Origin: Clostridiales bacterium
GTDB lineage: Bacteria; Bacillota; Clostridia; Oscillospirales; Oscillospiraceae
Direction: 5' to 3'
Length of the DNA: 34,382 bases
Assembly: GCA_012523085.1 (NCBI GenBank)
Contig: JAAYJC010000109.1
Location: forward strand, 1 to 34,382
Shown here: one piece after another, positions 14,584 to 22,562 of the stretch
Position numbering within the stretch: the first letter of the stretch is position 1
How the letters are laid out: each line of letters begins with the position of its first letter
Translations under genes and position numbers: made by a program
Notes under the pieces: model-generated
What the model was told of the DNA's origin: nothing
The model's database searches: none
What the model saw: the letters and a program-made list of their open reading frames with translations, nothing else

Positions 14584-16597
14584 AAGATCCTTTTACCCAA
14601 AGCTGGCGGTCATGAATATCAAAAACAACGGCAAATTCTATTTCCCGTACCTTGCAACCTGCGTATTTACGATCGCAATGTTCTACATCAATGTCTTCAT
14701 TAAAACAAACGAAGGCATTATGACAATGCCGGGCGCGGACACACTGGAAAGCTTTCTGGGTTTCGGAATAGTGATCATTGGCATCTTTGCGGCAATCTTT
14801 TTGTTTTATACCAACAGTTTTTTGATGAAACGCCGCAAGAAGGAAATCGGGCTCTATAATATTCTGGGTATGGGCAAAAGGCATATCGCGAAGATGCTGT
14901 TTTATGAAACAGTCGTCACCGGTATTGCGGTCATCGTAATCGGTCTGGGCGTGGGCATACTCCTGTCAAAGCTGGTGCTGCTGCTTCTGATTAAGCTGCT
15001 CCGATTCAGTGTCCCTTTCGGCTTTACTGTCTCAGGCGCGGGAATAAGCGCGTCCCTTATCTTGTTTGCCGTGATATTCGTTCTGATTTTGCTGTTCAAT
15101 CTCCTGCAGATCAGGCTATCTAAGCCGATCGAACTGCTGAAAGGCGGGGATGTCGGTCAAAGGGAGCCGAAGACGAAAGTTATATTAACGGCATTCGGCA
15201 TTATAGCCCTCGCCGCCGCTTACTGGATTGCCATAACGACGAAATCGCCCATTCAGGCGGTTTTCCTGTTCTTTATTTCGGTGGTTCTGGTCATCGTCGG
15301 GACCTACGCGCTGTTCACGACCGGAAGCATAACGGCTTTGAAGCTGATGCGCAGAAACAAGAAATTCTATTATCAGACGAAGCACTTCACAGCCGTTTCC
15401 GGCATGATTTACAGAATGAAGCAAAACGCCGTCGGCCTTGCAAATATCTGCATTCTGTCAACGATGGTGCTTGTTACCCTCTCCACGACCGTCGCGCTGT
15501 ACGTCGGGATAGAGGATATATTGAGCGCGCGCTATGCAAACGATATTTCCGTAACGCTTATGTCACCCGATGAGGGCATGCGGGAACAGACTGTAAAGAA
15601 GGTAAAACAGCTCGTATCGGCGCATGGGCTTAAACCAACAAATTGGCTGGACTACACCGCTTTGTCACTATCCGCAAAACACGAAAGCGGTGTGTTTACC
15701 GCAGATAGCGCAAATTATTCGGGCGTACAAAGCGCTTGCTGGCTGATGCTTGTCACAGCTCCTGATTATGAAAGGATGACCGGAGAAGAGACCGCTCTTG
15801 CGCCCGGCGAGGTGCTGATCTACAGCCTGGGGCCCGAGCCGGGAGACAACATTGAGCTGTTTAAAATGCCTTTTACGGTCAAACGACACTTAACCGGCTT
15901 CCCGGCAGCAAATAAAAATGAGGCCCGGATTTATGCGATCTACTGCATTGTGGTGCCCGACGAAACGACGCTCCGCGTTATTTACGATAAGCAAACCGAG
16001 GCATATGGAACTAACAGGAGCGAAATTACCGGGTATATCAAAATGGATATCGACGGTGAAGATGAAAAAATCATCGATTGCGCAAAGGCAATCGAATCGG
16101 CGCTGACGGCAACCTCGATTATTACCGATAAAAACGGAAACGCCCGGACCGTCACCGAGCATTTGGCGTATGTTGAATGCAAACAGGCGGCGTCGGCGGA
16201 TACATATGCTGTGTACGGCAGCTTCCTGTTTCTGGGAATCTTTCTGGGCTCACTTTTTTTGATGGCTACGATTTTAATCATCTATTACAAACAGATCACG
16301 GAAGGCTACAGCGACAAAAATCGTTTTGCCATCATGCAAAATGTCGGTATGAGCCGGCAAGAGGTCAGGCAATCCATCAGAAGCCAGGTGCTCACGGTGT
16401 TCTTCCTTCCTCTAGCTGCAGCCTGCCTGCATATCGCATTTGCCTTTAGCATCATCGTCCGGATTCTGGCCCTTTTCGAGCTGACCAATGTCCCGTTGTT
16501 TTTCCGATGCACCGTCGATACCATCGCGGTATTCGGGATATTCTATGCCCTTATTTATGCCGTAACAGCCCGCGTATATTATAAAATCGTCAGCTGA
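14576..16597 (+). CDS. ABC transporter permease, FtsX-like (BceB-like)
   Basis: A 673-residue permease. Two FtsX-type membrane blocks flank a soluble, probably extracellular, domain of about 200 residues (roughly 320-540), the layout of BceB-type permeases, which bind peptide antibiotics or lipid II complexes and pass the signal to the partner kinase. Hydrophobic segments recur at the N-terminus (from PYLATCVFTIAMFYI), through residues ~60-320, and in the last ~130 residues. I start it at ATG 14576, overlapping the ATPase stop by 8 bp (translational coupling); the frame is open upstream to 14513 inside the ATPase gene. The last residues YYKIVS are typical of the family. The specific drug cannot be told. 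Confidence 0.88.
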   Translation: MRKRSFYPKLAVMNIKNNGKFYFPYLATCVFTIAMFYINVFIKTNEGIMTMPGADTLESFLGFGIVIIGIFAAIFLFYTNSFLMKRRKKEIGLYNILGMGKRHIAKMLFYETVVTGIAVIVIGLGVGILLSKLVLLLLIKLLRFSVPFGFTVSGAGISASLILFAVIFVLILLFNLLQIRLSKPIELLKGGDVGQREPKTKVILTAFGIIALAAAYWIAITTKSPIQAVFLFFISVVLVIVGTYALFTTGSITALKLMRRNKKFYYQTKHFTAVSGMIYRMKQNAVGLANICILSTMVLVTLSTTVALYVGIEDILSARYANDISVTLMSPDEGMREQTVKKVKQLVSAHGLKPTNWLDYTALSLSAKHESGVFTADSANYSGVQSACWLMLVTAPDYERMTGEETALAPGEVLIYSLGPEPGDNIELFKMPFTVKRHLTGFPAANKNEARIYAIYCIVVPDETTLRVIYDKQTEAYGTNRSEITGYIKMDIDGEDEKIIDCAKAIESALTATSIITDKNGNARTVTEHLAYVECKQAASADTYAVYGSFLFLGIFLGSLFLMATILIIYYKQITEGYSDKNRFAIMQNVGMSRQEVRQSIRSQVLTVFFLPLAAACLHIAFAFSIIVRILALFELTNVPLFFRCTVDTIAVFGIFYALIYAVTARVYYKIVS

Positions 16598-16616
16598 AAC
16601 AGCCGCTCCCAAAGGG

Positions 16617-17651
16617 CTATAATTCGCCGATATCATGTATCAGCGCGTTTACGTCTGTTTTTTTTGTCGCCCAGCTTGTACAGAAACGGACCGCGCTTAA
16701 TTGCTTGTCGATCCGCTGCCAAAAGCTGTACGCATACTTGCGCGCCAGTATTTCAAGCTGCCTATCCGGGATAATCGGGAACTGCTGGTTGGTAAACGAA
16801 TCATATAAAAAGGCGTAGCCTTTTTTGATAAATGCCGTTTTGATTTTAAGCGCCAGTTCAACCGCGTGTGCGGAAATATCAAAATACAAGCCGTTTTCCA
16901 GCAGAGCGACAAATTGTATGCCCAGCAGGCGGCCTTTGGCGAGCATCCCGCCGCGCTGCTTTATCATATACCGGAAATCCGTTTGAAGCGCCGGATTCGT
17001 GAACACAACCGCTTCTCCGAAAAGCGCTCCGACCTTCGTGCCGCCTATGGTAAACACATCGCAGAGCGCGGCAATATCCGCCATCGTCAAATCGTTTGGT
17101 GCAGCGGCAAGCCCGTAACCCAGACGTGCGCCATCCAGAAACAGCGGCAGACTATGACTGCGGCAAACCGCGCTGAGCGTTTTTAATTCATTTCTTGAAT
17201 AGATCGTCCCGGTTTCCGTCGGGTTGGAAATATAAACCATGCCGGGCTGAACCATATGCTCATGTTCCGCATTGTTTCGGTGTTCAAGACAGGCTGTTTC
17301 AATTTGCGCGGCCGTTATCTTGCCGTCCTTGCCCGGTAGAGGAAGAACCTTGTGTCCGGTAGCCTCCACGGCTCCGGTCTCGTGGTTTTGGATATGACCG
17401 GTTTCGGCGCAAAGGACGCCCTGATGCGGCCGCAGGATAGACGCGATGACGGTCATGTTCGCCTGCGTTCCGCCGGTCAGAAAATGCACATCCGCGCCCT
17501 TAAAATCGCACAGGTCCTTGATCATTGCGCGGGCCTTATCGCAATAAATGTCCGTTCCGTAGCCGGGTGTCTGCTCGAAATTCGTTTCCGTCAGCAGTTT
17601 TAGTATCTGCGGATGCGCGCCTTCCGCATAATCGCATTCAAATCTGATCAT
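16617..17651 (-). CDS. Low-specificity L-threonine aldolase family
   Basis: A 344-residue PLP enzyme of the beta-eliminating lyase / threonine aldolase group, which splits threonine or allo-threonine into glycine and acetaldehyde. Visible landmarks are the N-terminal FECDYAEGAHPQIL, FLTGGTQANM (PLP phosphate loop), LFLDGARLGYG with the PLP-binding aspartate, and the Schiff-base lysine K206 in TIGGTKVGALFGE. I start it at ATG 17651, 7 bp after GGAG; the frame is open to 17840 but overlaps the neighbouring gene without homology. It converges on the Bce-like permease gene, with only 19 bp between the stops. Confidence 0.9.
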   Translation of the reverse strand: MIRFECDYAEGAHPQILKLLTETNFEQTPGYGTDIYCDKARAMIKDLCDFKGADVHFLTGGTQANMTVIASILRPHQGVLCAETGHIQNHETGAVEATGHKVLPLPGKDGKITAAQIETACLEHRNNAEHEHMVQPGMVYISNPTETGTIYSRNELKTLSAVCRSHSLPLFLDGARLGYGLAAAPNDLTMADIAALCDVFTIGGTKVGALFGEAVVFTNPALQTDFRYMIKQRGGMLAKGRLLGIQFVALLENGLYFDISAHAVELALKIKTAFIKKGYAFLYDSFTNQQFPIIPDRQLEILARKYAYSFWQRIDKQLSAVRFCTSWATKKTDVNALIHDIGEL

Positions 17652-17670
17652 TGGTATCTCCGGATTCAGT

Positions 17671-17699
17671 GTATTTTCTATGTGCCTCACAGTTGTCAA
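17671..17699 (-). promoter_or_regulatory. Possible promoter of the threonine aldolase gene
   Basis: A perfect -35 TTGACA (plus 17694-17699) lies upstream on the minus strand, but the hexamer 17 bp away (AAATAC) is a poor -10, so this is weak. Confidence 0.3.
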
Positions 17700-17763
17700 C
17701 CTATGGCATGGACATGGGGTAATAGCTGAATATTGCGTCTCGAAAGCTGCGCTCAAAGCTTGG

Positions 17764-18510
17764 TTATACGGTTCTGCGGTAGACAAACGCATTCCCTTTT
17801 TTGCCGATTCGCTCAACCGCACCCACGAAGTTGAGCACATTAAGCGCCGTCCGGGCGCCGTGTATACTCAAACCGGACGCCTTTTTGAATTCCCCGGAGG
17901 TAAAACTGTCCTCCGAAATGTCCGGAATAATCTTTCCGTAATCGGAAGGGCCGCGGATATTGATTTCTTCGACGATCTCCAGCGGGATTCTTTCGTATCG
18001 CGTCGAGCCTTTTTTCCGGTCCTTGCTCCAACCGTTCAGGAGGCGGTACTCCTCCAAATGAAGCATTACGATACTGATTTTCAGGTTACTTTCCCTTAAA
18101 AAAGGCTTGATCCGGTACAATTCAATAAAGATCTCATAGGGCATGCCGGTCTTCGGGGATTTTCTCTTCTTCGTCGTTTCCCCCGTACTTTCATCAATCC
18201 AGTAAAGCCATTTCGTCTCCGCGACCGGGTAAACCAGCGTCACCGGATAGTCCGGCAGAAAGCAGGCGAGTTTATTTCTTAGTTTGTTAAACTGCCTTGT
18301 CTGGATTTCAATAATACCCGAATCGCCGAGGATATCCGCGAAATGACTCCCGATTCTTATCTCCTGCTTGCTGCCATCGGGTTCAAAATAGTATTTCAGG
18401 ACCGAATGCAGCGTCTTTTCCCCAAGCGTGCCGATTGGAGAACCCTTCAGGCTGTCGGGCTTTGCGGTCGCGGCCAGCAGACAGGCTTGGGCGAACCTTT
18501 TATTATCCAT
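17764..18510 (-). CDS. Putative PD-(D/E)XK-fold protein with a C-terminal winged helix
   Basis: A 248-residue protein I cannot name. Residues 27-90 have the order expected of a PD-(D/E)XK nuclease core: E31 in a helix (GTLGEKTLH), D59 at the end of a strand (HFADILGD), then E68-x-Q70 (IIEIQTRQF), the E-x-Q variant of the E-x-K motif. The C-terminal ~70 residues (SEDSFTSGEFKKASGLSI onward) look like a winged helix. This suggests DNA or RNA binding and possibly cleavage; that is inference from motif spacing. ATG 18510 lies 7 bp after the tex stop with GGAG upstream, so it is co-transcribed with tex, an RNA/DNA-binding S1 protein. Confidence 0.7.
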   Translation of the reverse strand: MDNKRFAQACLLAATAKPDSLKGSPIGTLGEKTLHSVLKYYFEPDGSKQEIRIGSHFADILGDSGIIEIQTRQFNKLRNKLACFLPDYPVTLVYPVAETKWLYWIDESTGETTKKRKSPKTGMPYEIFIELYRIKPFLRESNLKISIVMLHLEEYRLLNGWSKDRKKGSTRYERIPLEIVEEINIRGPSDYGKIIPDISEDSFTSGEFKKASGLSIHGARTALNVLNFVGAVERIGKKGNAFVYRRTV

Positions 18511-18517
18511 ATTAGTC

Positions 18518-20686
18518 TCAGCTCCGGTCGGGCTTAACACCGGGCTTTATCATGGATAGGGAAATGCGGTTCTTGCCGGTGTCCACGCTGAGGACATAGA
18601 CCGTGACGATGTCCCCGACCTTCACCACATCAGAGGGATGCCTGACATATCTGTCCGAGAGCACGGATATGTGAACAAGCCCGTCCTGATGCACCCCGAT
18701 ATCGATAAAAGCGCCGAAATCCACGACATTTCGAACAGTACCCGTCAGTTCCATTCCCGGTGCCAGATCGGAAAGCGCCATGATATCCGACCGCAATAAG
18801 GGCGGCGGCAGCTCATCGCGGATATCCCGGCCGGGCCTTTGCAGCTCCGCCGCGATATCGCACAGCGTAGGAATTCCGATTCCGCAGGCGTCGCTGACTT
18901 TTTGTTCGCCCATCTGCCGAATAAGCAAGTTAAGCGCCGCCAGGCCGTCTCCTTTTACATCGGATAACGAAAAGCCGAACAAATCGAGCAGTTTTTTCGC
19001 AGCCTCGTAGGATTCGGGATGTACGGAAGTGTTATCAAGGATGTTTTCACCGCCTTGGATACGCAAAAAGCCCGCGCATTGCTCATAAGCCTTCGGTCCC
19101 AGCTTTGCCACTTTTAAGAGCGCTTTCCGGTTTTTAAACCGCCCGTTTTCTTCTCTGTAAGCAACGATGTTCTTTGACACGGTTCCGCTGAGTCCCGAAA
19201 TATACGAAAGAAGCGAGCTTGATGCCGTGTTCAGGTCAACACCGACGCTGTTAACGCAATTTTCGACGACACCCTTCAGGGCGCTGTCCAGCTGCGCCGG
19301 CGGCATATCATGCTGATACTGGCCGATTCCGATGGCCTTCGGGTCGATTTTCACCAGCTCCGCCAGCGGATCTTGTAATCTGCGCGCTATGGACACGGCG
19401 CTGCGAAGGGAAGCATCGTAATCGGGAAATTCGGCGGCCGCGAGCTTTGACGCCGAGTAGACGGAAGCGCCGGCTTCGCTGACCACCATATATTGCACCT
19501 TTTTGTCAAGCTCAGATATCAGCTCTGCGGTAAAAATCTCGGCTTCCTTCGATGCGGTCCCGTTTCCGATGGAGATCACAGCAACATCATGCTTGTCAAT
19601 CAGCAGTTTGAGCTCCCTTTTTGCCTCCTCGACCTTTTTTTGCGGCGGAGTCGGGTACACCACCGCGGTATCAAGCACCTTCCCGGTTTTATCCACTACG
19701 GCGATCTTGCAGCCTGTCCGATATGCGGGATCAAGACCTAAAATCACCTTATCTTTTACCGGCGGTTGAAGCAAAAGCGGCTTCAGGTTCACGGCAAACA
19801 TCGAGACCGCCTGGGCAGTCGCTTTGTCGGTCAGCTCGTTTCGAACCTCGCGCTCCAGCGAAGGATAAATCAGCCGTTTCAGCGCGTCCGCGGCGGCCTC
19901 AGCCACCGAATCGGATGTTATGCTGCCTTCCTTGACAAACTTATCAAAAAGGACATAAAGCGCTTCCTCTTCGTCAATTTCGATTTTAACCTTCAAGAAT
20001 CCTTCCTTTTCACCCCTGTTGATGGCAAGAATCCGGTGACTCGGTATTTTTCTGACCGGTTCCTCGTAATCATAATACATCTGATAAACCGAATCCTCGT
20101 CTCCGGCGGCCCGGGAGGTCAAATTGCCTTTTTGAATGATGATCGCACGGAGCTTTTTCCGGCATTCCGCATCGTCGGAGATGTCTTCCGCGATAATGTC
20201 CTTCGCGCCGTTCACCGCCTCTCCCCAGGTCATAACGCCCTTCTCCGCATCCACAAAGGGCTGCGCCGGATCGCCGAGGCTTCCTGATACGATATCCTGC
20301 CGAAGCAAAATATCCGCGAGCGGACGAAGGCCTTTTTCCAAAGCGATGGTCGCCCGGGTGCGGCGTTTGGGCCGGAAAGGCCGGTACAGATCCTCTACCT
20401 CCGATAATGTGCTCGCGCTGTCGATATGCGCTGTCAGCTCCTCTGTCAGCTTCTCCTGCAAAGCGATGCTTTCCTTTACCTCTGTTTTGCGTTTTTCCAA
20501 ATTTCTGAGATATTGAAGCCTTTCGGAAAGCTCGCGCAGGACCTGATCGTCGCAAGAGCCCGTCATTTCCTTTCGGTAACGGGCAATAAACGGGATCGTT
20601 GCTCCCTCGTCAATCAATGAGATGATATTAGAGACATGCTCACGGTTTACCTTGAATTCTTTCGATAGTACGGCAGATATTTCCAT
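18518..20686 (-). CDS. tex: Tex-family S1 RNA-binding protein
   Basis: A 722-residue Tex protein, close to the normal family length. The N-terminal helical part (NREHVSNIISLIDEGATIPFIARYRKE) and the YqgF-like RNase H fold segment (LGLDPAYRTGCKIAVVD) are followed by helix-hairpin-helix repeats and a C-terminal S1 domain (about residues 645-715, LTGTVRNVVDFGAFIDIG). Tex binds nucleic acids and is linked to transcription and stress tolerance. I start it at ATG 20686, with GGGG about 7 bp upstream; a TTG four codons earlier overlaps that ribosome site. The PD-(D/E)XK-like gene follows after 7 bp. Confidence 0.93.
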   Translation of the reverse strand: MEISAVLSKEFKVNREHVSNIISLIDEGATIPFIARYRKEMTGSCDDQVLRELSERLQYLRNLEKRKTEVKESIALQEKLTEELTAHIDSASTLSEVEDLYRPFRPKRRTRATIALEKGLRPLADILLRQDIVSGSLGDPAQPFVDAEKGVMTWGEAVNGAKDIIAEDISDDAECRKKLRAIIIQKGNLTSRAAGDEDSVYQMYYDYEEPVRKIPSHRILAINRGEKEGFLKVKIEIDEEEALYVLFDKFVKEGSITSDSVAEAAADALKRLIYPSLEREVRNELTDKATAQAVSMFAVNLKPLLLQPPVKDKVILGLDPAYRTGCKIAVVDKTGKVLDTAVVYPTPPQKKVEEAKRELKLLIDKHDVAVISIGNGTASKEAEIFTAELISELDKKVQYMVVSEAGASVYSASKLAAAEFPDYDASLRSAVSIARRLQDPLAELVKIDPKAIGIGQYQHDMPPAQLDSALKGVVENCVNSVGVDLNTASSSLLSYISGLSGTVSKNIVAYREENGRFKNRKALLKVAKLGPKAYEQCAGFLRIQGGENILDNTSVHPESYEAAKKLLDLFGFSLSDVKGDGLAALNLLIRQMGEQKVSDACGIGIPTLCDIAAELQRPGRDIRDELPPPLLRSDIMALSDLAPGMELTGTVRNVVDFGAFIDIGVHQDGLVHISVLSDRYVRHPSDVVKVGDIVTVYVLSVDTGKNRISLSMIKPGVKPDRS

Positions 20687-20781
20687 ATTAAACCCCAAGT
20701 CGATTGTATTTCCTCGGATATACCCCCGCGGTGAAAAGCCGCTGGAAGCTATTAAACCTAATTCTGGACAAAGCCGATGAA

Positions 20782-20790
20782 ATTATAACA
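20782..20790 (-). promoter_or_regulatory. Extended -10 promoter of tex
   Basis: On the minus strand TGTTATAAT (plus 20782-20790) is a perfect extended -10 about 95 bp upstream of the tex start; the -35 region is weak. Confidence 0.5.
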
Positions 20791-20803
20791 TATTTCGATG
20801 GCT

Positions 20804-20833
20804 TTGAATATTGGCATTTGAAATTCGCATAAT
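20804..20833 (+). promoter_or_regulatory. Promoter of the first CotF-like gene
   Basis: TTGAAT (20804-20809), an 18-bp spacer and CATAAT (20828-20833) lie about 100 bp upstream of ATG 20936, diverging from the tex promoter. A sporulation sigma factor promoter is equally possible for this gene and I cannot rule it out. Confidence 0.35.
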
Positions 20834-20904
20834 AGTATTTGGAAGTTCTGAAAAGAATTCAGCGTGAAGCGACAGCAAACCGAAACGCATCACGCCGTAA
20901 TCAT

Positions 20905-20931
20905 GCCGCAGCGACGCGGCGAAATGGAGGT
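20905..20931 (+). promoter_or_regulatory. Hairpin plus Shine-Dalgarno leader module
   Basis: GCCGC (20905-20909) and GCGGC (20916-20920) can pair around AGCGAC; GAAATGGAGG follows and the ATG is at 20936. Same layout as the other four copies. Confidence 0.5.
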
Positions 20932-20935
20932 AAAC

Positions 20936-21121
20936 ATGTCACAGCTCAACCAAATCGAACTGCAAAATCTACGGCACCTGATCGGTGCGCATGACACGGC
21001 AGTTCAGAAGATGTCGGCCTACGCGCAGCAGTCCAAGGATCCTCAGGTCAAAGCGTATTTTGAGAAGTCGGCGCAGAGCGCACAGAAGACGAAACAGCAG
21101 CTTTTGTCATTTTTGTCATAG
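20936..21121 (+). CDS. Small CotF-like spore coat protein
   Basis: A 61-residue, mostly helical, glutamine-rich protein. The stretch AYAQQSKDPQVKAYFEKSAQ resembles the CotF-type spore coat repeat (YAQxxxDPxLKxxF...), which packs as paired helices; it holds about one repeat's worth, so it is much shorter than CotF itself. I start it at ATG 20936 because a strong GGAGG lies 5 bp upstream; the frame is open upstream without a ribosome site. A second small coat-like gene follows after a 160-bp leader. Its presence suggests a spore former. Coat location is inferred from the family. Confidence 0.75.
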   Translation: MSQLNQIELQNLRHLIGAHDTAVQKMSAYAQQSKDPQVKAYFEKSAQSAQKTKQQLLSFLS

Positions 21122-21146
21122 CAGGACAATAACGCGAAACAATTTT

Positions 21147-21281
21147 CATGCACGGAAGAAATTGATTTAGCCGCCAAATATGACGGCAGCCATTTGCAGA
21201 CGCGATACTTGTATCGCATTTCGCACAATCGATTTTTCCTGACTATTTGTGCCGCTGCTTCGCGGCAGAATGGAGATTAAT
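21147..21281 (+). promoter_or_regulatory. Conserved leader element, copy A
   Basis: This leader shares long blocks with the minus-strand leader at 24073-24184: GCACGGAAGAAAT, GCCGCCAAATATGACGGC, CCTGACTATTTGTGC and GCAGAATGGAG occur in the same order. Copy A has about 27 extra bases in the middle, with the palindrome GCGATACTTGTATCGC (21202-21217). Its 3' end is the hairpin TGCCGC-TGCTTC-GCGGCA (21250-21267), followed by AGAATGGAG and ATG 21282. It probably acts as an RNA leader for the second CotF-like gene. Confidence 0.7.
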
Positions 21282-21530
21282 ATGCTACAGGATAAAGTAA
21301 TGGTCAATGACGCGCTTGCTTCCATAAAAAGCAGCCTGACCGCGTATACCACAACCATTTCGGAATGCTCGAATCCGACCCTCAGGTCGACGATTCAGCA
21401 AATCAGAAACTGCGACGAGGAATCCCAATACGAACTATATAAGCTTGCCCAGTCTAAAGGGTTCTACCAGCCCGCCATGATGGCGAACGACAACGAGGTT
21501 CAGCAGACAAAATCACAGCTTCAGGGCTGA
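21282..21530 (+). CDS. CotF-family spore coat protein
   Basis: An 82-residue helical protein. The first half (MVNDALASIKSSLTAYTTTI) and the C-terminal ELYKLAQSKGFYQPAMMA segment are typical of the CotF/coat-F family, where the last part often reads 'YxxAxxKGxYxPA'. It is likely a spore-coat or spore-associated protein. ATG 21282 follows GGAGATTA, and the gene is preceded by the conserved leader element copy A. A terminator hairpin at 21553-21589 separates it from the convergent MerR gene. It differs in sequence from the 61-residue gene before it, though both share the coat-F character. Confidence 0.8.
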   Translation: MLQDKVMVNDALASIKSSLTAYTTTISECSNPTLRSTIQQIRNCDEESQYELYKLAQSKGFYQPAMMANDNEVQQTKSQLQG

Positions 21531-21552
21531 AATCCTTTATTTAAAACATCTA

Positions 21553-21595
21553 ATCAAGGCGGGAAGTCAATTACTGCTCCTGCCTTGATCATTTA
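21553..21595. terminator. Terminator between convergent CotF-like and MerR genes
   Basis: ATCAAGGCGGGA (21553-21564) pairs with TCCTGCCTTGAT (21578-21589) over 12 bp with one G-T wobble and a 13-nt loop. It lies between two convergent stops and may serve both strands. Confidence 0.65.
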
Positions 21596-21596
21596 C

Positions 21597-22067
21597 TTAA
21601 ACCCACAGCGCCTCGCTCAGCGCCTCTTTTGCCGAATTTGTTCCGATCATAACCATTTTGGACAGCAGCCAGGCACGCTGTTCGTCCGATAGGGCATATA
21701 ATTGACACGATAATCCGGATTCATTGATTTTTTTAACCATCCGGTCGATTTTTGATATTTTACCGGCAGCGTATGCGGCAGACTGCTCGAAAGCTTTTTG
21801 CTTTTTTTGCAGCAGCTCAGCAAAACGCGTAAGGGAAATCCGACCGTTTAAAATCTCTCTGCTCTCCCCGAGGGAAAAGCCGTTAGATCGCAGAGCAAGC
21901 AAAACGTAAAGCGTGATGACCTGTTCGGGCGCGTAATACCGATACCCGGTTTCCGGATCCTTTTTCCTTGGTATGACCAGCCCCTTTTTTTCATAAATGC
22001 GCATTGCCTTGGGAGATATGCCGAAAAAGGAAGCGATTTCACCGATTTTCAACAGGGTTTTGCCCAT
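21597..22067 (-). CDS. MerR-family regulator (last gene of the MutS-like operon)
   Basis: A 156-residue regulator. The N-terminal MerR helix-turn-helix is clear (KIGEIASFFGISPKAMRIYEKKG, then DPETGYRYYAPEQV), followed by the dimerisation helix and a short C-terminal part ending SEALWV. It has only one cysteine, so it is not a mercury- or copper-type metal sensor. It is a paralogue of the next gene upstream: both share the DP-TGYR-Y segment and the QR-WLL...EALW ending. It starts 21 bp after that gene's stop, with AAGGAGG upstream of ATG 22067. It probably activates or represses the MerR-type promoter at 25820-25850; the effector is unknown. Confidence 0.88.
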   Translation of the reverse strand: MGKTLLKIGEIASFFGISPKAMRIYEKKGLVIPRKKDPETGYRYYAPEQVITLYVLLALRSNGFSLGESREILNGRISLTRFAELLQKKQKAFEQSAAYAAGKISKIDRMVKKINESGLSCQLYALSDEQRAWLLSKMVMIGTNSAKEALSEALWV

Positions 22068-22088
22068 TTCGGCCTCCTTATAGCGCTT

Positions 22089-22562
22089 TTACAGCCACAG
22101 CGCTTCGCCAAGCTCCGCGCTTTGGGTGAAGCTGTTTCGGTGCAGTAATTGATACAGCAGCCAGATGCGCTGTGTTTCCGGCAGCGCTGAAAGGTCATCC
22201 TCAACGCCGCTGTTTTCTATTCTTGTCAGGATTTTGTCCACCGCTTCCGCTTTCGCAAGTTGAAAGAAGCGTTTATCCTGCCACGCAATCCGCTTTTTCC
22301 TGAGCGCGTACCTCATCTCCTCGCCGGAACCTCCGCCCGAAAGAAGCTCTTTGATGTCCGAAAGCGTAAACCCCAGAGATTTTAGTTCCAGAAGCGCGCC
22401 GAGCTGCGCAGCCTGCTCCTCGCCATACAGGCGGTATCCCGTTCGGGGATCAATAAGCGCAGGCGCCAAAATGCCCTTTTTTTCATATAGGCGGAGCGCT
22501 TTTACCGTAACGCCGAAACGCACCGCAATTTCGCCGATTCTGACATAGGTCCGTTCATTCAA
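22089..22562 (-). CDS. MerR-family regulator (paralogue, third gene of the operon)
   Basis: A 157-residue regulator with an N-terminal MerR DNA-binding domain (RIGEIAVRFGVTVKALRLYEKKG; DPRTGYRLYGEEQ) and a short C-terminal domain ending GEALWL. It has no cysteine, which excludes the classical metal-binding members. It starts at TTG 22562, overlapping the end of the MutS-like gene by 8 bp, with GAGGTG 7 bp upstream; an ATG at 22558 is in another frame. Two related MerR proteins in one operon could form homo- or heterodimers; which one acts on the upstream promoter cannot be told. Confidence 0.87.
   Translation of the reverse strand: MNERTYVRIGEIAVRFGVTVKALRLYEKKGILAPALIDPRTGYRLYGEEQAAQLGALLELKSLGFTLSDIKELLSGGGSGEEMRYALRKKRIAWQDKRFFQLAKAEAVDKILTRIENSGVEDDLSALPETQRIWLLYQLLHRNSFTQSAELGEALWL

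Noticed and set aside
20070-20555. 161-codon alternative minus-strand frame inside tex
   Set aside because: Arginine/glycine-rich out-of-frame translation of the tex gene, with no independent signal.
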